Below are positions 6,585 to 13,675 of a DNA stretch of 61,879 bases, piece by piece (position 1 is the stretch's first letter; each line of letters starts with the position of its first letter). The stretch comes from a virus. The notes under the pieces are model-generated. The model did not search any database. It was not told the origin of the DNA and saw only the letters and a program-made list of their open reading frames with translations. The stretch lies in the IMG/VR virus record IMGVR_UViG_3300047508_000126, positions 1-61,879 of that record. One strand, 5' to 3'. The translations under genes and the position numbers were made by a program.

Positions 6585-6680
6585 CCTTCACACAGCTTCA
6601 CATGCGTGTCTACTTGTGACAGGAGTCCGCTCACAGTGTGAGCGTACAGTGCCGCGAAGGTGCTGGGAAGGTGCGTGAAC
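6585..6680. promoter_or_regulatory. Immunity operator region
   Basis: Between the divergent genes 6577 and 6698 there are CTTCACA repeats near 6593-6606, a perfect palindrome GCTCACAGTGTGAGC at 6629-6643, and GAAGGTGC boxes at 6656-6663 and 6667-6674. The TCACAGTGTGA core recurs at 17085-17095. Confidence 0.6.
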
Positions 6681-6684
6681 ACAC

Positions 6685-6690
6685 TAGAGT
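6685..6690 (+). promoter_or_regulatory. -10 box of the ribbon-helix-helix gene, leaderless type
   Basis: TAGAGT ends 7 nt before the GTG at 6698. No convincing -35 hexamer or Shine-Dalgarno sequence is present. Same geometry as at 6902 and 52521. Confidence 0.45.
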
Positions 6691-6697
6691 TGGTCCC

Positions 6698-6862
6698 GTG
6701 GCGACCACCTGGGCTCACTTCCGCATCAGCGAAGAACTCCGCGACAAGGCGAAGAAGGCAGCTGCCGCCGACCGGCGGAGCCTGTCGAACTGGTTCGCCC
6801 TCACCGTCGAGCGCGCCCTTGAGGAAGCCCCCGAGCCGCAGCCTGACCAGCCCGTGCCGTGA
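6698..6862 (+). CDS. Ribbon-helix-helix (Arc-like) DNA-binding protein
   Basis: 54 residues from GTG 6698. WAHFRISEELRDKAKKAA begins with the short beta strand (HFRIS) that inserts into the major groove, followed by two helices and a SLSNWFALTVERALEE end, the standard ribbon-helix-helix layout. It is transcribed away from the repressor gene across the shared operators and likely acts as an early or anti-repressor-type regulator. Confidence 0.75.
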   Translation: MATTWAHFRISEELRDKAKKAAAADRRSLSNWFALTVERALEEAPEPQPDQPVP

Positions 6863-6912
6863 AGGTGCGCGAAGGTGCTTGCGCTTTACGCACCTTCACA
6901 GTAGGGTGCGTG
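6861..6912. promoter_or_regulatory. Second operator cluster and leaderless promoter of the Cro-like gene
   Basis: GAAGGTGC at 6861-6868 and 6871-6878, its reverse complement GCACCTTC at 6890-6897, and GGTGCGTG at 6905-6912. The promoter TTGCGC (6879-6884), 17 bp, TAGGGT (6902-6907) is embedded in them, and the ATG follows 7 nt later. Binding of a repressor to the boxes would cover the promoter. Confidence 0.65.
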
Positions 6913-6914
6913 GC

Positions 6915-7142
6915 ATGGGAAAGCCGAACCAGCCCCTGAACCATGAGCCCGAGGCGGTGACATACGCCCGCGAGAAAGCCGGGCTCACCCAGACCGAGCT
7001 CGCGCGGCGTCTCGGCGTCTCCGAAGCGCTCATAAGCCTGATCGAAAGCGGCGGCCGCAACGCCACCCCCGCGATGCTGCTCCGCCTCGCTGCCGCGCTC
7101 AACTGCCCCGTCGTCGTGCTCGAGCGCAAACGCGCCGCCTAG
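6915..7142 (+). CDS. Cro-like XRE-family HTH protein
   Basis: 75 residues. EKAGLTQTELARRLGVSEAL and SLIESGGRNATPAMLLRLAA form a canonical five-helix XRE/Cro domain; almost nothing lies outside it. The ATG has a -10 box 7 nt upstream and no Shine-Dalgarno. Together with 5933-6577 and 6698-6862 it makes a three-regulator lysis-lysogeny switch. Confidence 0.85.
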   Translation: MGKPNQPLNHEPEAVTYAREKAGLTQTELARRLGVSEALISLIESGGRNATPAMLLRLAAALNCPVVVLERKRAA

Positions 7143-7152
7143 ACGGCAAAAA

Positions 7153-7179
7153 GGCGGGCCCCGCAACAGGGGGCCCGCC
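7153..7179. terminator. GC-rich hairpin after the Cro-like gene
   Basis: GGCGGGCCCC (7153-7162) and GGGGCCCGCC (7170-7179) form a 10-bp stem preceded by five A. There is no T-run on the plus strand, so it is a U-less terminator or a partial stop before the early operon. Confidence 0.5.
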
Positions 7180-7214
7180 GGAACACGCACCACAACTTTA
7201 CCAAGGGACACGCA

Positions 7215-7532
7215 ATGAACGGCAACCTCACACCCGCCGGCCAGTACCAGTACGCCACCAGCCCCGCACGCCGCGCCGAATTCTTCGCGCTGCTCGCCAA
7301 CATCGGCGCCTTCTACGAAACCCACCCCCGCGCACCCCTCCCCGACCACATCGTCTTCAACATCGACAACCACGGCGACGACCCCGCCGACCGGGAACAC
7401 GACGTCAAGATGACCGCGATCGAACTCGGCGTCCCCGCCGTATGGCAGGACGGCCTCTTGTGCGCAGCCCGCCGGTTCGGCCCGGCGACCCTGGAAAAGC
7501 ACACCACCCCCGCCCGGAAGGCAGCAGCGTAA
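7215..7532 (+). CDS. Hypothetical 105-residue early protein
   Basis: AAGGGACACGCA precedes the ATG. The N-terminal half resembles many small actinophage proteins that begin with YxYATSPARRAEFFALLANI and contain a conserved charged stretch (DNHGDDPADREHDVK). It opens a coupled series of early genes that runs to 14292. Function unknown. Confidence 0.6.
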   Translation: MNGNLTPAGQYQYATSPARRAEFFALLANIGAFYETHPRAPLPDHIVFNIDNHGDDPADREHDVKMTAIELGVPAVWQDGLLCAARRFGPATLEKHTTPARKAAA

Positions 7533-7714
7533 TGACAGGCCCAGAGAACTACCGCGAGGCTGAACGGCTGATCGATGAGGCCAACCACGTCGGCCACAGC
7601 GACCCTCGGCGCAGCGACGGAATGATCGCCGCCGCCCTGGTGCATGCCACGCTCGCGCTCGCCGCCGCGACAGCGAACCCGCTGGCCAGCATGTGGCAGG
7701 ACGTGGCCGCATGA
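7532..7714 (+). CDS. Hypothetical 60-residue early protein
   Basis: Start overlaps the previous stop by one base (TAATG). The sequence contains YREAERLIDEANHV and later ATLALAAATANPLASMWQDVAA, two helices of a type often seen in small Streptomyces phage proteins. Function unknown. Confidence 0.55.
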   Translation: MTGPENYREAERLIDEANHVGHSDPRRSDGMIAAALVHATLALAAATANPLASMWQDVAA

Positions 7715-8310
7715 TGAGCGCGACCTACGCCGAGAGCAACAGCGCCGCCCAGCCCCCCACCCTGCCCGGCGGCCGGTTCATCCCCGGCACCAGGCAGCCC
7801 ACCGTCTTCGCCTCCGTACTAGCCGACCCCGCATTCCCCGGCTGGGGCATCGACGCCTGCGGCCACTGCGGCACCGCGTTCACAGGCGAGGACCCCGGCC
7901 TGTTCTGCTGGGAACTCCCCCTCGAGCGGCTACGGGGGCTCGCCTACCAGGCCGGATGGGTGTACGACTCCCGGTGGATCTGGACATGCCCCGGCTGCCA
8001 GCAGGACCCTGGATGGCTGTCGCTGCACCGCACCCTGGAGGTCCGCACCCCGGACGCGCCGGCGGAACAGCCGGCCTGCGGCGGGCCCGGCGTCTCCGCC
8101 GGCCTGGCGGTTGACGTGATGCTGACATCCCACGACTACCCCGATCTGCTCCGCTCGTTCGACCGGCGGGCCAGGAAGATCCTGGGGCCGCACCGGCTCG
8201 GCGGCGAGTTCGACCCGTCGCGGTGGCGGGCGGGGCACCGGGCGCCCGTGTGGCGGCACGAGCCGCCGCTCCGGCTGCGCCGCGGCGGGCAGCGGCGGAG
8301 GGCCGCATGA
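7711..8310 (+). CDS. Zinc-ribbon protein, early region
   Basis: 199 residues, ATGA overlap with the previous gene (a second ATG follows at once). CGHCGTAF near residue 50 and TCPGCQQD near residue 94 give two Cys pairs typical of a zinc ribbon. The C-terminal third is strongly basic (RRARKILGPHRLGG, then RRGGQRRR), suggesting nucleic-acid binding. Role unknown. Confidence 0.6.
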   Translation: MMSATYAESNSAAQPPTLPGGRFIPGTRQPTVFASVLADPAFPGWGIDACGHCGTAFTGEDPGLFCWELPLERLRGLAYQAGWVYDSRWIWTCPGCQQDPGWLSLHRTLEVRTPDAPAEQPACGGPGVSAGLAVDVMLTSHDYPDLLRSFDRRARKILGPHRLGGEFDPSRWRAGHRAPVWRHEPPLRLRRGGQRRRAA

Positions 8311-8546
8311 CCGCGCTCCGCGCCATCATCCTCGACGGGCTCGGCGAAGCCGCCGACAACCGCCGCAGCAGCCACCGCCCCTGCCGCGACTGCACCCGCC
8401 ACGGCCCGTGCCCCGACCGGGCCGCCGACCTCGCCGCAGCCGACGCATTCGACGGCGCCGCAGCGCTCATCCGCCGCATCACCGGCGACCACTGGATCAT
8501 CTCCGTACTCCGCGGCGAAACCACCACCACCAGGGGGACAGCATGA
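8307..8546 (+). CDS. Hypothetical 79-residue protein with CxxC-x4-CP motif
   Basis: Starts by ATGA overlap. CRDCTRHGPCPDRAADLAAADAF is a motif seen in small actinobacterial mobile-element proteins: three Cys and a His in a short span that could bind metal. A helical C-terminus follows. Function unknown. Confidence 0.55.
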   Translation: MTALRAIILDGLGEAADNRRSSHRPCRDCTRHGPCPDRAADLAAADAFDGAAALIRRITGDHWIISVLRGETTTTRGTA

Positions 8547-9688
8547 CCGCCACAGACGCCGAACTCACCGTCTACCAGACCGCCCAGCCCGGCCAGTACC
8601 AGGCCGGGATCGTCATGACACCCGAGCAGGCCAAGGCCCTGGATGACCAGGTACGCGCCTGCACCCGCGCCGTCCTGCGCGAGGGCGTCGACTACGGCAC
8701 CACCCCCGGCACCGGCGACGACACCAAGACGCTAAAGAAGCCCGGCGCGGAAAAGCTACTCCAGTGGTTCGGCCTGGCCTACACCATGCACTGCCTCGAC
8801 ATCGACCGCGACGACGAGGGCCGCAAGCAAGGCGCCACCTACCGGTGCACCGTCGTCAAGCGGCTCGGTGACGGTCACACCGCCGAGGTTGCGACCTGCG
8901 AAGGCTACGCAGGGTTCGACGAGGCGAAGTTCTACAAGGCCGCCGAGCAGGCGCAGGCCGACGCCGAGGCCAAGGAGCGCTACTGGGCCGAGAAGGACAA
9001 GCGCGTGGCCAACCCGAACAAGTGGAAGTTCCTCGGCGAATACAAAGCGCCCTGGAACACCGTCATCAAGATGAGCCAGAAACGCGCCCTCGTCGGCGCC
9101 GCCATCGTGGCCACCGCCGCCGGCGGCCTATTCAGCCAGGAAGACGACGACGACCGCGATCCCGTGGCCGACGACGGCAGCACCTACTACGAGCAGGCCC
9201 TCGAAGCAGCCTTCACGTTCACCGACAAGGAGGCCGGGGACGCGATCTACGTCGGCGCCTTCGATGCCTACAGGAACGGCCTGTGCAACGGCAAGCAGAA
9301 GGACCACGTGCAGAACAAGGTCAGGCAGCGCCAGAAGCTTCTCAAGACCGCTAAGTCCGTCGCCGTGGAAGACCTCCCCCAGGCCGCGGACGGACCGGAC
9401 GACCCCGGCACGGCCACCACGCCGCAGATCGGCGCCATCTGGACAATCCTCACCACCGTGTTCAAGTTCGGCAAGGACGAGAAAGACCAGGCCCGCGCCG
9501 TCTGCTCCTACATCACGCAGCGCGCCATCAGCTCAACCAAGGACATGAGCCTGAACGAGGCGATGGCCGTCCTCGACACGCTGGCCAGCTGGCAGGAAAC
9601 CGCCGAGCAGCACGACGAGCAGCCCCGCGAGTTCCTGATCGAGCTGATGGCCACAGCCGAGGATGACGGCGGCGGCGATGAGCAATAG
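8543..9688 (+). CDS. Putative phage recombination protein (single-strand annealing type)
   Basis: 381 residues, ATGA overlap. Residues about 45-75 carry GVDYGTTPGTG and KKPGAEKLLQWFGLAY, a signature of a broad phage family often found in the recombination slot and thought to be related to single-strand annealing proteins. The C-terminal part (TTPQIGAIWTILT to DMSLNEAMAVLDTLASW) matches the tail domain that many actinophage RecT/ERF-like proteins share. No exonuclease is recognised next to it. Family assignment is by memory of motifs and should be read as probable. Confidence 0.55.
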   Translation: MTATDAELTVYQTAQPGQYQAGIVMTPEQAKALDDQVRACTRAVLREGVDYGTTPGTGDDTKTLKKPGAEKLLQWFGLAYTMHCLDIDRDDEGRKQGATYRCTVVKRLGDGHTAEVATCEGYAGFDEAKFYKAAEQAQADAEAKERYWAEKDKRVANPNKWKFLGEYKAPWNTVIKMSQKRALVGAAIVATAAGGLFSQEDDDDRDPVADDGSTYYEQALEAAFTFTDKEAGDAIYVGAFDAYRNGLCNGKQKDHVQNKVRQRQKLLKTAKSVAVEDLPQAADGPDDPGTATTPQIGAIWTILTTVFKFGKDEKDQARAVCSYITQRAISSTKDMSLNEAMAVLDTLASWQETAEQHDEQPREFLIELMATAEDDGGGDEQ

Positions 9689-9827
9689 CGGGCCCGCGTA
9701 CGTCACCATCCCCGACGACGACTTCGGGTGGCTCGCGGCGGTCCTCAACATCCGGTACGCGCTCGCCGAGGCCGCCGCCCTCGGCGTGGCCATCCTCGAA
9801 GCCGCCGGGGCGGAGGCAACCCCGTGA
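9678..9827 (+). CDS. Hypothetical 49-residue protein
   Basis: Begins inside the end of the annealing-protein gene (11-nt overlap) and ends in a GTGA overlap. Sequence contains PAYVTIPDDDFGWLAAVL and a long Ala-rich helix (RYALAEAAALGVAIL). Too short for a domain call; coupling supports it. Confidence 0.5.
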   Translation: MSNSGPAYVTIPDDDFGWLAAVLNIRYALAEAAALGVAILEAAGAEATP

Positions 9828-10015
9828 ACGCGACAAGCCCCGCATGGGTTCTGTGCTGGGAACTCACCGCCATCGCCGTCGCAGCCGCCGCCGGCTACGG
9901 CCTCACCAAGCTCCGCGACCGCCGCCACACACGCGAGCGGGACCGCCGCGACGCCATGTTCTGCGCCGCCCACGACATCGACTGGACCCGCACCGCCGGG
10001 GAGAGGACACCGTGA
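9824..10015 (+). CDS. Small single-pass membrane protein
   Basis: 63 residues, GTGA overlap. Residues about 8-24 (VLCWELTAIAVAAAAGYGL) are a membrane helix, followed by a very basic stretch (KLRDRRHTRERDRRD) facing the cytoplasm. Role unknown. Confidence 0.55.
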   Translation: MNATSPAWVLCWELTAIAVAAAAGYGLTKLRDRRHTRERDRRDAMFCAAHDIDWTRTAGERTP

Positions 10016-10383
10016 CCATCCGCCCCGACCTCACCAACAGCGACGAGCACATCCCCCTTGTGCTGCAGCAGCTAGCCGGAGCCATCGGCGAAGCGGCCCG
10101 CCGCCGGGAGGAAGCAGAACGCCGCCGGAAAGCGGAAGAGGACGCCCTGGGTGAGCTGATGATCCGGCGGCTCGCCAACCGCCACGACCACCGCCGCCTC
10201 CCGTGCCGGTCCGGCGGCTGGCATGAGGTCTGCCCCGACCCGCAAGCCCACGCCGCCGACGCCGCCGCCATGGCCACCGTCCTCGAGGCATGCGGATTCA
10301 TCCCCTACGAGCACGGCCGGCCCGACATCACCCCGGACGGGTGCAGGCGCACCATCACCAACTACCAGAGGCCAGGCCGGTGA
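10012..10383 (+). CDS. Hypothetical 123-residue protein
   Basis: GTG start in GTGA overlap. Residues about 25-55 form a highly charged helix (EAARRREEAERRRKAEEDAL). The C-terminal half has two Cys and three His (HDHRRLPCRSGGWHEVCPD) that could form a metal site. Function unknown. Confidence 0.5.
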   Translation: MTIRPDLTNSDEHIPLVLQQLAGAIGEAARRREEAERRRKAEEDALGELMIRRLANRHDHRRLPCRSGGWHEVCPDPQAHAADAAAMATVLEACGFIPYEHGRPDITPDGCRRTITNYQRPGR

Positions 10384-10607
10384 GCATGTTCCTGCGCGGT
10401 GAGCGTCCCCCGCGACCCGGCATACCCCGCGGCCACCCCCTCGCCGGGCTCCGCGTCGCCGACCCCGAGTGGCAGCCCGCCTGGTGCCGCGGCCCCGTCG
10501 ACCCGGAGTGGGATCCCTGCGGCCGCCCGGCCCCGCCATTCCAGGCACCCGGCCGCCGCAAGAGTGCCGCCACGCTCATCGCCGCCATGGGCCGGTACGC
10601 GCGGTGA
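10380..10607 (+). CDS. Hypothetical 75-residue protein
   Basis: GTG start in GTGA overlap; an ATG lies two codons later. The sequence is Pro/Arg-rich with a repeated DPEW motif (ADPEWQPAWC and VDPEWDPCG). No known domain. Coupled to 10604. Confidence 0.45.
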   Translation: MSMFLRGERPPRPGIPRGHPLAGLRVADPEWQPAWCRGPVDPEWDPCGRPAPPFQAPGRRKSAATLIAAMGRYAR

Positions 10608-10963
10608 GCACCCCCGAAGACCGCGCGGACGACACCCCCCCCGTCCGCGCTGCCCGCACCGCAGCCCTCCGGGCTGGTGCGGGGTCACCGGCCGGCCCTG
10701 CCACCCCCCCGGCAGGGCCGGCCACCCGAACGTCCCCTCCGGTGCCGTCTCCCAAGACCCCCGCGCCGGAGGGGACCCAGACCCCGGCTAGGGCTGCGCT
10801 TGATGCGGACGGTGCAGCCCTAGCCGGCCAGGCATGGCGCAAGGCAGCCAAAGCCGCCCAGTCCGACTGGAACGCCGCCCTCAGACGCGGACGATTCACC
10901 CGGGCACCCAGGCGGACCGGCCCCGGCATGATCCGCAAACCCCCACCAGGTGATGCCACGTGA
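10604..10963 (+). CDS. Hypothetical 119-residue protein, disordered N-terminus
   Basis: GTG start in GTGA overlap. Residues 1-65 are Pro/Ala/Thr-rich and probably unstructured; residues about 70-100 (ALAGQAWRKAAKAAQSDW) are a helix. Function unknown. Confidence 0.45.
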   Translation: MSTPEDRADDTPPVRAARTAALRAGAGSPAGPATPPAGPATRTSPPVPSPKTPAPEGTQTPARAALDADGAALAGQAWRKAAKAAQSDWNAALRRGRFTRAPRRTGPGMIRKPPPGDAT

Positions 10964-11106
10964 CCATCGACCAGCTCCGCGCCGCCATCAGCTGCACCCT
11001 CCGCTTCTACGGCGCCCCCGTAAGCCGCGACGTCCTCGACGAGCTCGTCAGCATCGCCGACCACCACGCCGCCGAAGAAGCAGCCGCAGCCGTTGAAATC
11101 CGCTAA
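10960..11106 (+). CDS. Hypothetical 48-residue protein
   Basis: GTG start in GTGA overlap, two amphipathic helices (TIDQLRAAISCTLRFYG and DVLDELVSIADHHAAEE). Ends 24 nt before the next gene. Function unknown. Confidence 0.5.
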   Translation: MTIDQLRAAISCTLRFYGAPVSRDVLDELVSIADHHAAEEAAAAVEIR

Positions 11107-11130
11107 CCGAGGGGACAGGACGGAGGCTAA

Positions 11131-11622
11131 GTGGCACGCCCCAACTGGAACTACATCCGCGTCGACGTAGACCTCCCCGACCACGAAAAGACCGACGACC
11201 TGTCCGACAAGGCATTCCGCACCCTGATCGAGATGTGGTGCTGGTGCGGCCGGCAACTCAACGACGGGTTCATCCGCGACGCCAAGTGGAAAACGTTCGG
11301 CACCCAGGTAGCCCGCGATCAGCTCCTGCGCGTTCCGCCGGGCTACGAGCACGGGTTCGCGGAACGGGTGACCGGCGGCTACCAGATGCACGACTACACC
11401 GGGCCGGATGGTCACCAGAGGTCACGCGCCGAAGTCGACGAGAAACGCGCGCAACGCTCCGAAGCGGGCAAGCGCAGTGCCGCCGCGCGGGCCGCAGCAC
11501 GTGCTTCGCCGCTACGGCTCGTTGAGCAAAACGGCAACGAGTCGTTGAACGGTTCGTCGCACGAGTCGTTCAACAAAACTCCAACAGAGGCAGAGGCAGA
11601 GGCAGATACAACCCGTTCCTGA
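11131..11622 (+). CDS. Replication-type winged-helix protein (phage replisome organiser N-domain)
   Basis: 163 residues from a GTG preceded by GGAGG. The opening NYIRVDVDLPDHEKTDDL, then FRTLIEMWCWCGR and DGFIRDAKWK, is the N-terminal domain found in many actinobacterial phage and plasmid replication-associated proteins. A basic stretch (AGKRSAAARAAAR) and an acidic disordered tail follow. The catalytic or helicase-loader part usual in longer relatives is absent, so it may be a DNA-binding accessory. No polymerase or helicase gene is recognised in the window, implying dependence on host replication. Confidence 0.65.
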   Translation: MARPNWNYIRVDVDLPDHEKTDDLSDKAFRTLIEMWCWCGRQLNDGFIRDAKWKTFGTQVARDQLLRVPPGYEHGFAERVTGGYQMHDYTGPDGHQRSRAEVDEKRAQRSEAGKRSAAARAAARASPLRLVEQNGNESLNGSSHESFNKTPTEAEAEADTTRS

Positions 11623-11710
11623 CGGAACGACGGGTGCAAGCACCTGTTTTTGATCTTGGAAGCGAAATGTCCGATCTGACGGTAACTGTCCCAGGAAAGC
11701 CGGATTTGAA

Positions 11711-12049
11711 ATGATTTGCTTTGGCTGCCGCGCCGAAGGCCACATCGAGGCCAACTGCCCGAACGCCGCCATCGACGACGGCCGGCCGCCATGGTGCGGG
11801 TTCTGCGACGAGAAGACCCGCCTCATCGACCACGGCGACTCGGTTAGCCGCTGCCAGCAATGCCATCCGGCTGCCCGCAAGCAGCTGCGGCAGTGCCGCA
11901 AGTGCCCGCATTGCCACGTCACCGTCTACGAGTGGGACCAGGCCCCGTGCGGGAGCCACGCCGGTCCGTCGGCACCTGACCGGCGGCCGGACCGGGAAAC
12001 CATCCGTGGTGTCATCGCTGCTGAGTACGAGCCTAAGGACGCGGCGTGA
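11711..12049 (+). CDS. Multi-zinc protein with CCHC zinc knuckle
   Basis: 112 residues. CFGCRAEGHIEANC is an exact C-x2-C-x4-H-x4-C zinc knuckle of the retroviral nucleocapsid type. It is followed by WCGFC, RCQQC and QCRKCPHC pairs, so two further zinc ribbons are likely. Such proteins bind single-stranded nucleic acid. It follows the replication-type protein after 88 nt with no other gene, and overlaps the next gene by GTGA. Exact role unknown. Confidence 0.7.
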   Translation: MICFGCRAEGHIEANCPNAAIDDGRPPWCGFCDEKTRLIDHGDSVSRCQQCHPAARKQLRQCRKCPHCHVTVYEWDQAPCGSHAGPSAPDRRPDRETIRGVIAAEYEPKDAA

Positions 12050-12291
12050 TGGCGCCCCGCTGCGGTAAGCCCATGCGCCGCTACGAAGCCTGCGGACGAC
12101 CGGAGGGACACAACGGGCCGTGCCGGTCAGCTCCCGCGGTCGCGCGTTCATACAGGGCGTCGAATGCCCGGCTCGCCATGATCACCCAGCCGTGCGCGTG
12201 CGGCTGCGGGGAAATGGCGCTGTGGGGTCACCGGTACCGGAAAAATCACCAGCCGCGTGACGAGTGGGGCTGCTGGAGGGCTGCCGCGTGA
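12046..12291 (+). CDS. Cys-rich small protein, putative zinc binding
   Basis: 81 residues, GTG-ATG start overlapping the previous stop. CGKPMRR, ACGRPEGHNGPC and PCACGCGEMALWGHRYRKNH give seven Cys and several His in two groups; the second resembles the CxCGC motif of small phage proteins that often start HNH modules. Basic and probably DNA or RNA binding. Confidence 0.55.
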   Translation: MMAPRCGKPMRRYEACGRPEGHNGPCRSAPAVARSYRASNARLAMITQPCACGCGEMALWGHRYRKNHQPRDEWGCWRAAA

Positions 12292-12713
12292 TGGCGTGGG
12301 AGGCGATCCGCCTCACCGTCATCCTCGCCGGGCTGCTGGTCGCCGCAGGCTGGGTGGGGTACACGGGTGCGGAGGCGGTGTTCGGCGGCACCCCGGTCAT
12401 GGTCCCGGCTGCGGTGTCCCCGTCAGCGTCTGCGGTGCCGAAGTGGCATCCGTCCCCGGCCCCGCACCGGTCGGCCATGGTGCCGGCGTCTGTGGGACCG
12501 GTGTCGGCGGTTCCCGTCCGCACCCGCCACCCGCCGAGAACACACGCACCTTCACCCCCCTGGACGACGCCCAGGACGACGGTGAGCGTTTCACCCACAC
12601 CGACCCCCACGCCCACCCCGCCAGCGCCGCCCACGGCCACGTCAGAGCCGCCCACGGCCACTCCCACCGAGACGCCGCCGCTACCTGGCGCCGGATCCGG
12701 GAGCGGCACATGA
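12288..12713 (+). CDS. Membrane-anchored Pro/Thr-rich protein
   Basis: 141 residues. Residues about 6-28 (IRLTVILAGLLVAAGWVGYTG) are a transmembrane or signal-anchor helix; everything after is Pro, Thr, Ser and Val-rich and likely extracellular. GTGA overlap with the previous gene, ATGA with the next. Function unknown. Confidence 0.55.
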   Translation: MMAWEAIRLTVILAGLLVAAGWVGYTGAEAVFGGTPVMVPAAVSPSASAVPKWHPSPAPHRSAMVPASVGPVSAVPVRTRHPPRTHAPSPPWTTPRTTVSVSPTPTPTPTPPAPPTATSEPPTATPTETPPLPGAGSGSGT

Positions 12714-12862
12714 CCGGCTGCCCGTTCAGGACCATGTGCGAAGGCATGCGCCGGCTCTCCTGCCGCGACAACGCCAAGGGCACCATGCAGCAGGCCATCG
12801 AAGCCTGCACGGGCGGCGAGTGCTTCGTGATCTTCGGACGGGGGCCACATGAGCCCGATTAA
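12710..12862 (+). CDS. Hypothetical 50-residue Cys-containing protein
   Basis: ATGA overlap with the previous gene. Five Cys in 50 residues (TGCPFRTMCEGM, LSCRDN, EACTGGECF). May be metal binding. It overlaps the next small gene by 14 nt. Confidence 0.45.
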   Translation: MTGCPFRTMCEGMRRLSCRDNAKGTMQQAIEACTGGECFVIFGRGPHEPD

Positions 12863-12971
12863 ACGAAACAAAGTAACAGGAACTCCGTCCGATCCCGCCG
12901 CCGCGCTCGGACCCAACCTCGCCCGCCCCCGCTACCCGCCACCGCTGCCCGCCGCCGGAAGCCCGCCATAA
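12849..12971 (+). CDS. Hypothetical 40-residue Pro-rich peptide
   Basis: Short frame MSPIKRNKVTGTPSD with a Pro-rich end. Supported only by overlap with the gene before and by the good ribosome site directly after it. Could be spurious. Confidence 0.35.
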   Translation: MSPIKRNKVTGTPSDPAAALGPNLARPRYPPPLPAAGSPP

Positions 12972-12981
12972 GGAGAACGAC

Positions 12982-13293
12982 ATGAGCCGCGCCTGCATCT
13001 GCGACCGCCCCCTACTCGCCCACACCGGAGGAAAACGACCCGACCGCACAGCCCTCCGCGACGCCATCAAAATCTGGCTCTGGCAGCACACCCAGAAATA
13101 CCCCCGCCTGTGGTTCACCCCCGTCGAACTCGCCCGCGTCATCGCCGAGCAGTACGCCTGCGAACCGCAGCCCTGGCGGGTCTCGTTCTGGGGCCGCGGC
13201 CGCACCGTCATCTCCTGCCTCGAGGAACTCGAAACCCTCGGCGACGTGATCCGCAGCGACGACGGCACGCAGTGGAAAGCCGCCCCCGCGTGA
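12982..13293 (+). CDS. Hypothetical winged-helix-like protein
   Basis: 103 residues with AAGGAGAACGAC before the ATG, the strongest ribosome site of the early operon. CICDRPLL at the start, then WFTPVELARVIAEQY and RTVISCLEELETLGDVIRSD, fit a winged-helix fold in which the last helix and wing contact DNA. No family can be named. Confidence 0.55.
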   Translation: MSRACICDRPLLAHTGGKRPDRTALRDAIKIWLWQHTQKYPRLWFTPVELARVIAEQYACEPQPWRVSFWGRGRTVISCLEELETLGDVIRSDDGTQWKAAPA

Positions 13294-13457
13294 CCCCGGC
13301 ACCGGGCCAGGAGGCGCTGTTCGAACGCGCCGATGTCTGCCCTGACGACGGTGAGGATGACGCGGTGGCGGTGCCGGCCTACCCGGCGTCGCTCAAACGG
13401 GCAATCGCCGAGACGCGCCGCGCGCTGTTCGCCGACCCCCCGCAACCGCCGCCGTGA
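13290..13457 (+). CDS. Hypothetical 55-residue protein
   Basis: GTGA overlap with both neighbours. Acidic middle (DVCPDDGEDDAVAVP) and a helix (SLKRAIAETRRALF). Function unknown. Confidence 0.45.
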   Translation: MTPAPGQEALFERADVCPDDGEDDAVAVPAYPASLKRAIAETRRALFADPPQPPP

Positions 13458-13675
13458 CCGCCGGCCCGGTTGCCGCGTTCGGATCCAACCTCACCCGCCA
13501 CCGCACCAGCCGCGGCTGGTCCCAGGAGGAAGCCGCCCTGCGGACCGGTCTCGGCATCGCCACCATCAACCGCACCGAGCACGGAGGCGGCTGCTACCTG
13601 TCCACCGCCATCGCCCTAGCGCAGGCGTACGGCACCACCATCGATGCCCTGCTGCATCAGGAGCCGCCACCATGA
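13454..13675 (+). CDS. XRE-family HTH protein
   Basis: 73 residues. FGSNLTRHRTSRGWSQEEAA, then ALRTGLGIATINRTEHGGGC and LSTAIALAQAYGTTIDALL, is a full Cro/C1-type domain. It sits inside the early operon rather than next to the operators, so it may be a late-acting repressor of early genes. Confidence 0.8.
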   Translation: MTAGPVAAFGSNLTRHRTSRGWSQEEAALRTGLGIATINRTEHGGGCYLSTAIALAQAYGTTIDALLHQEPPP

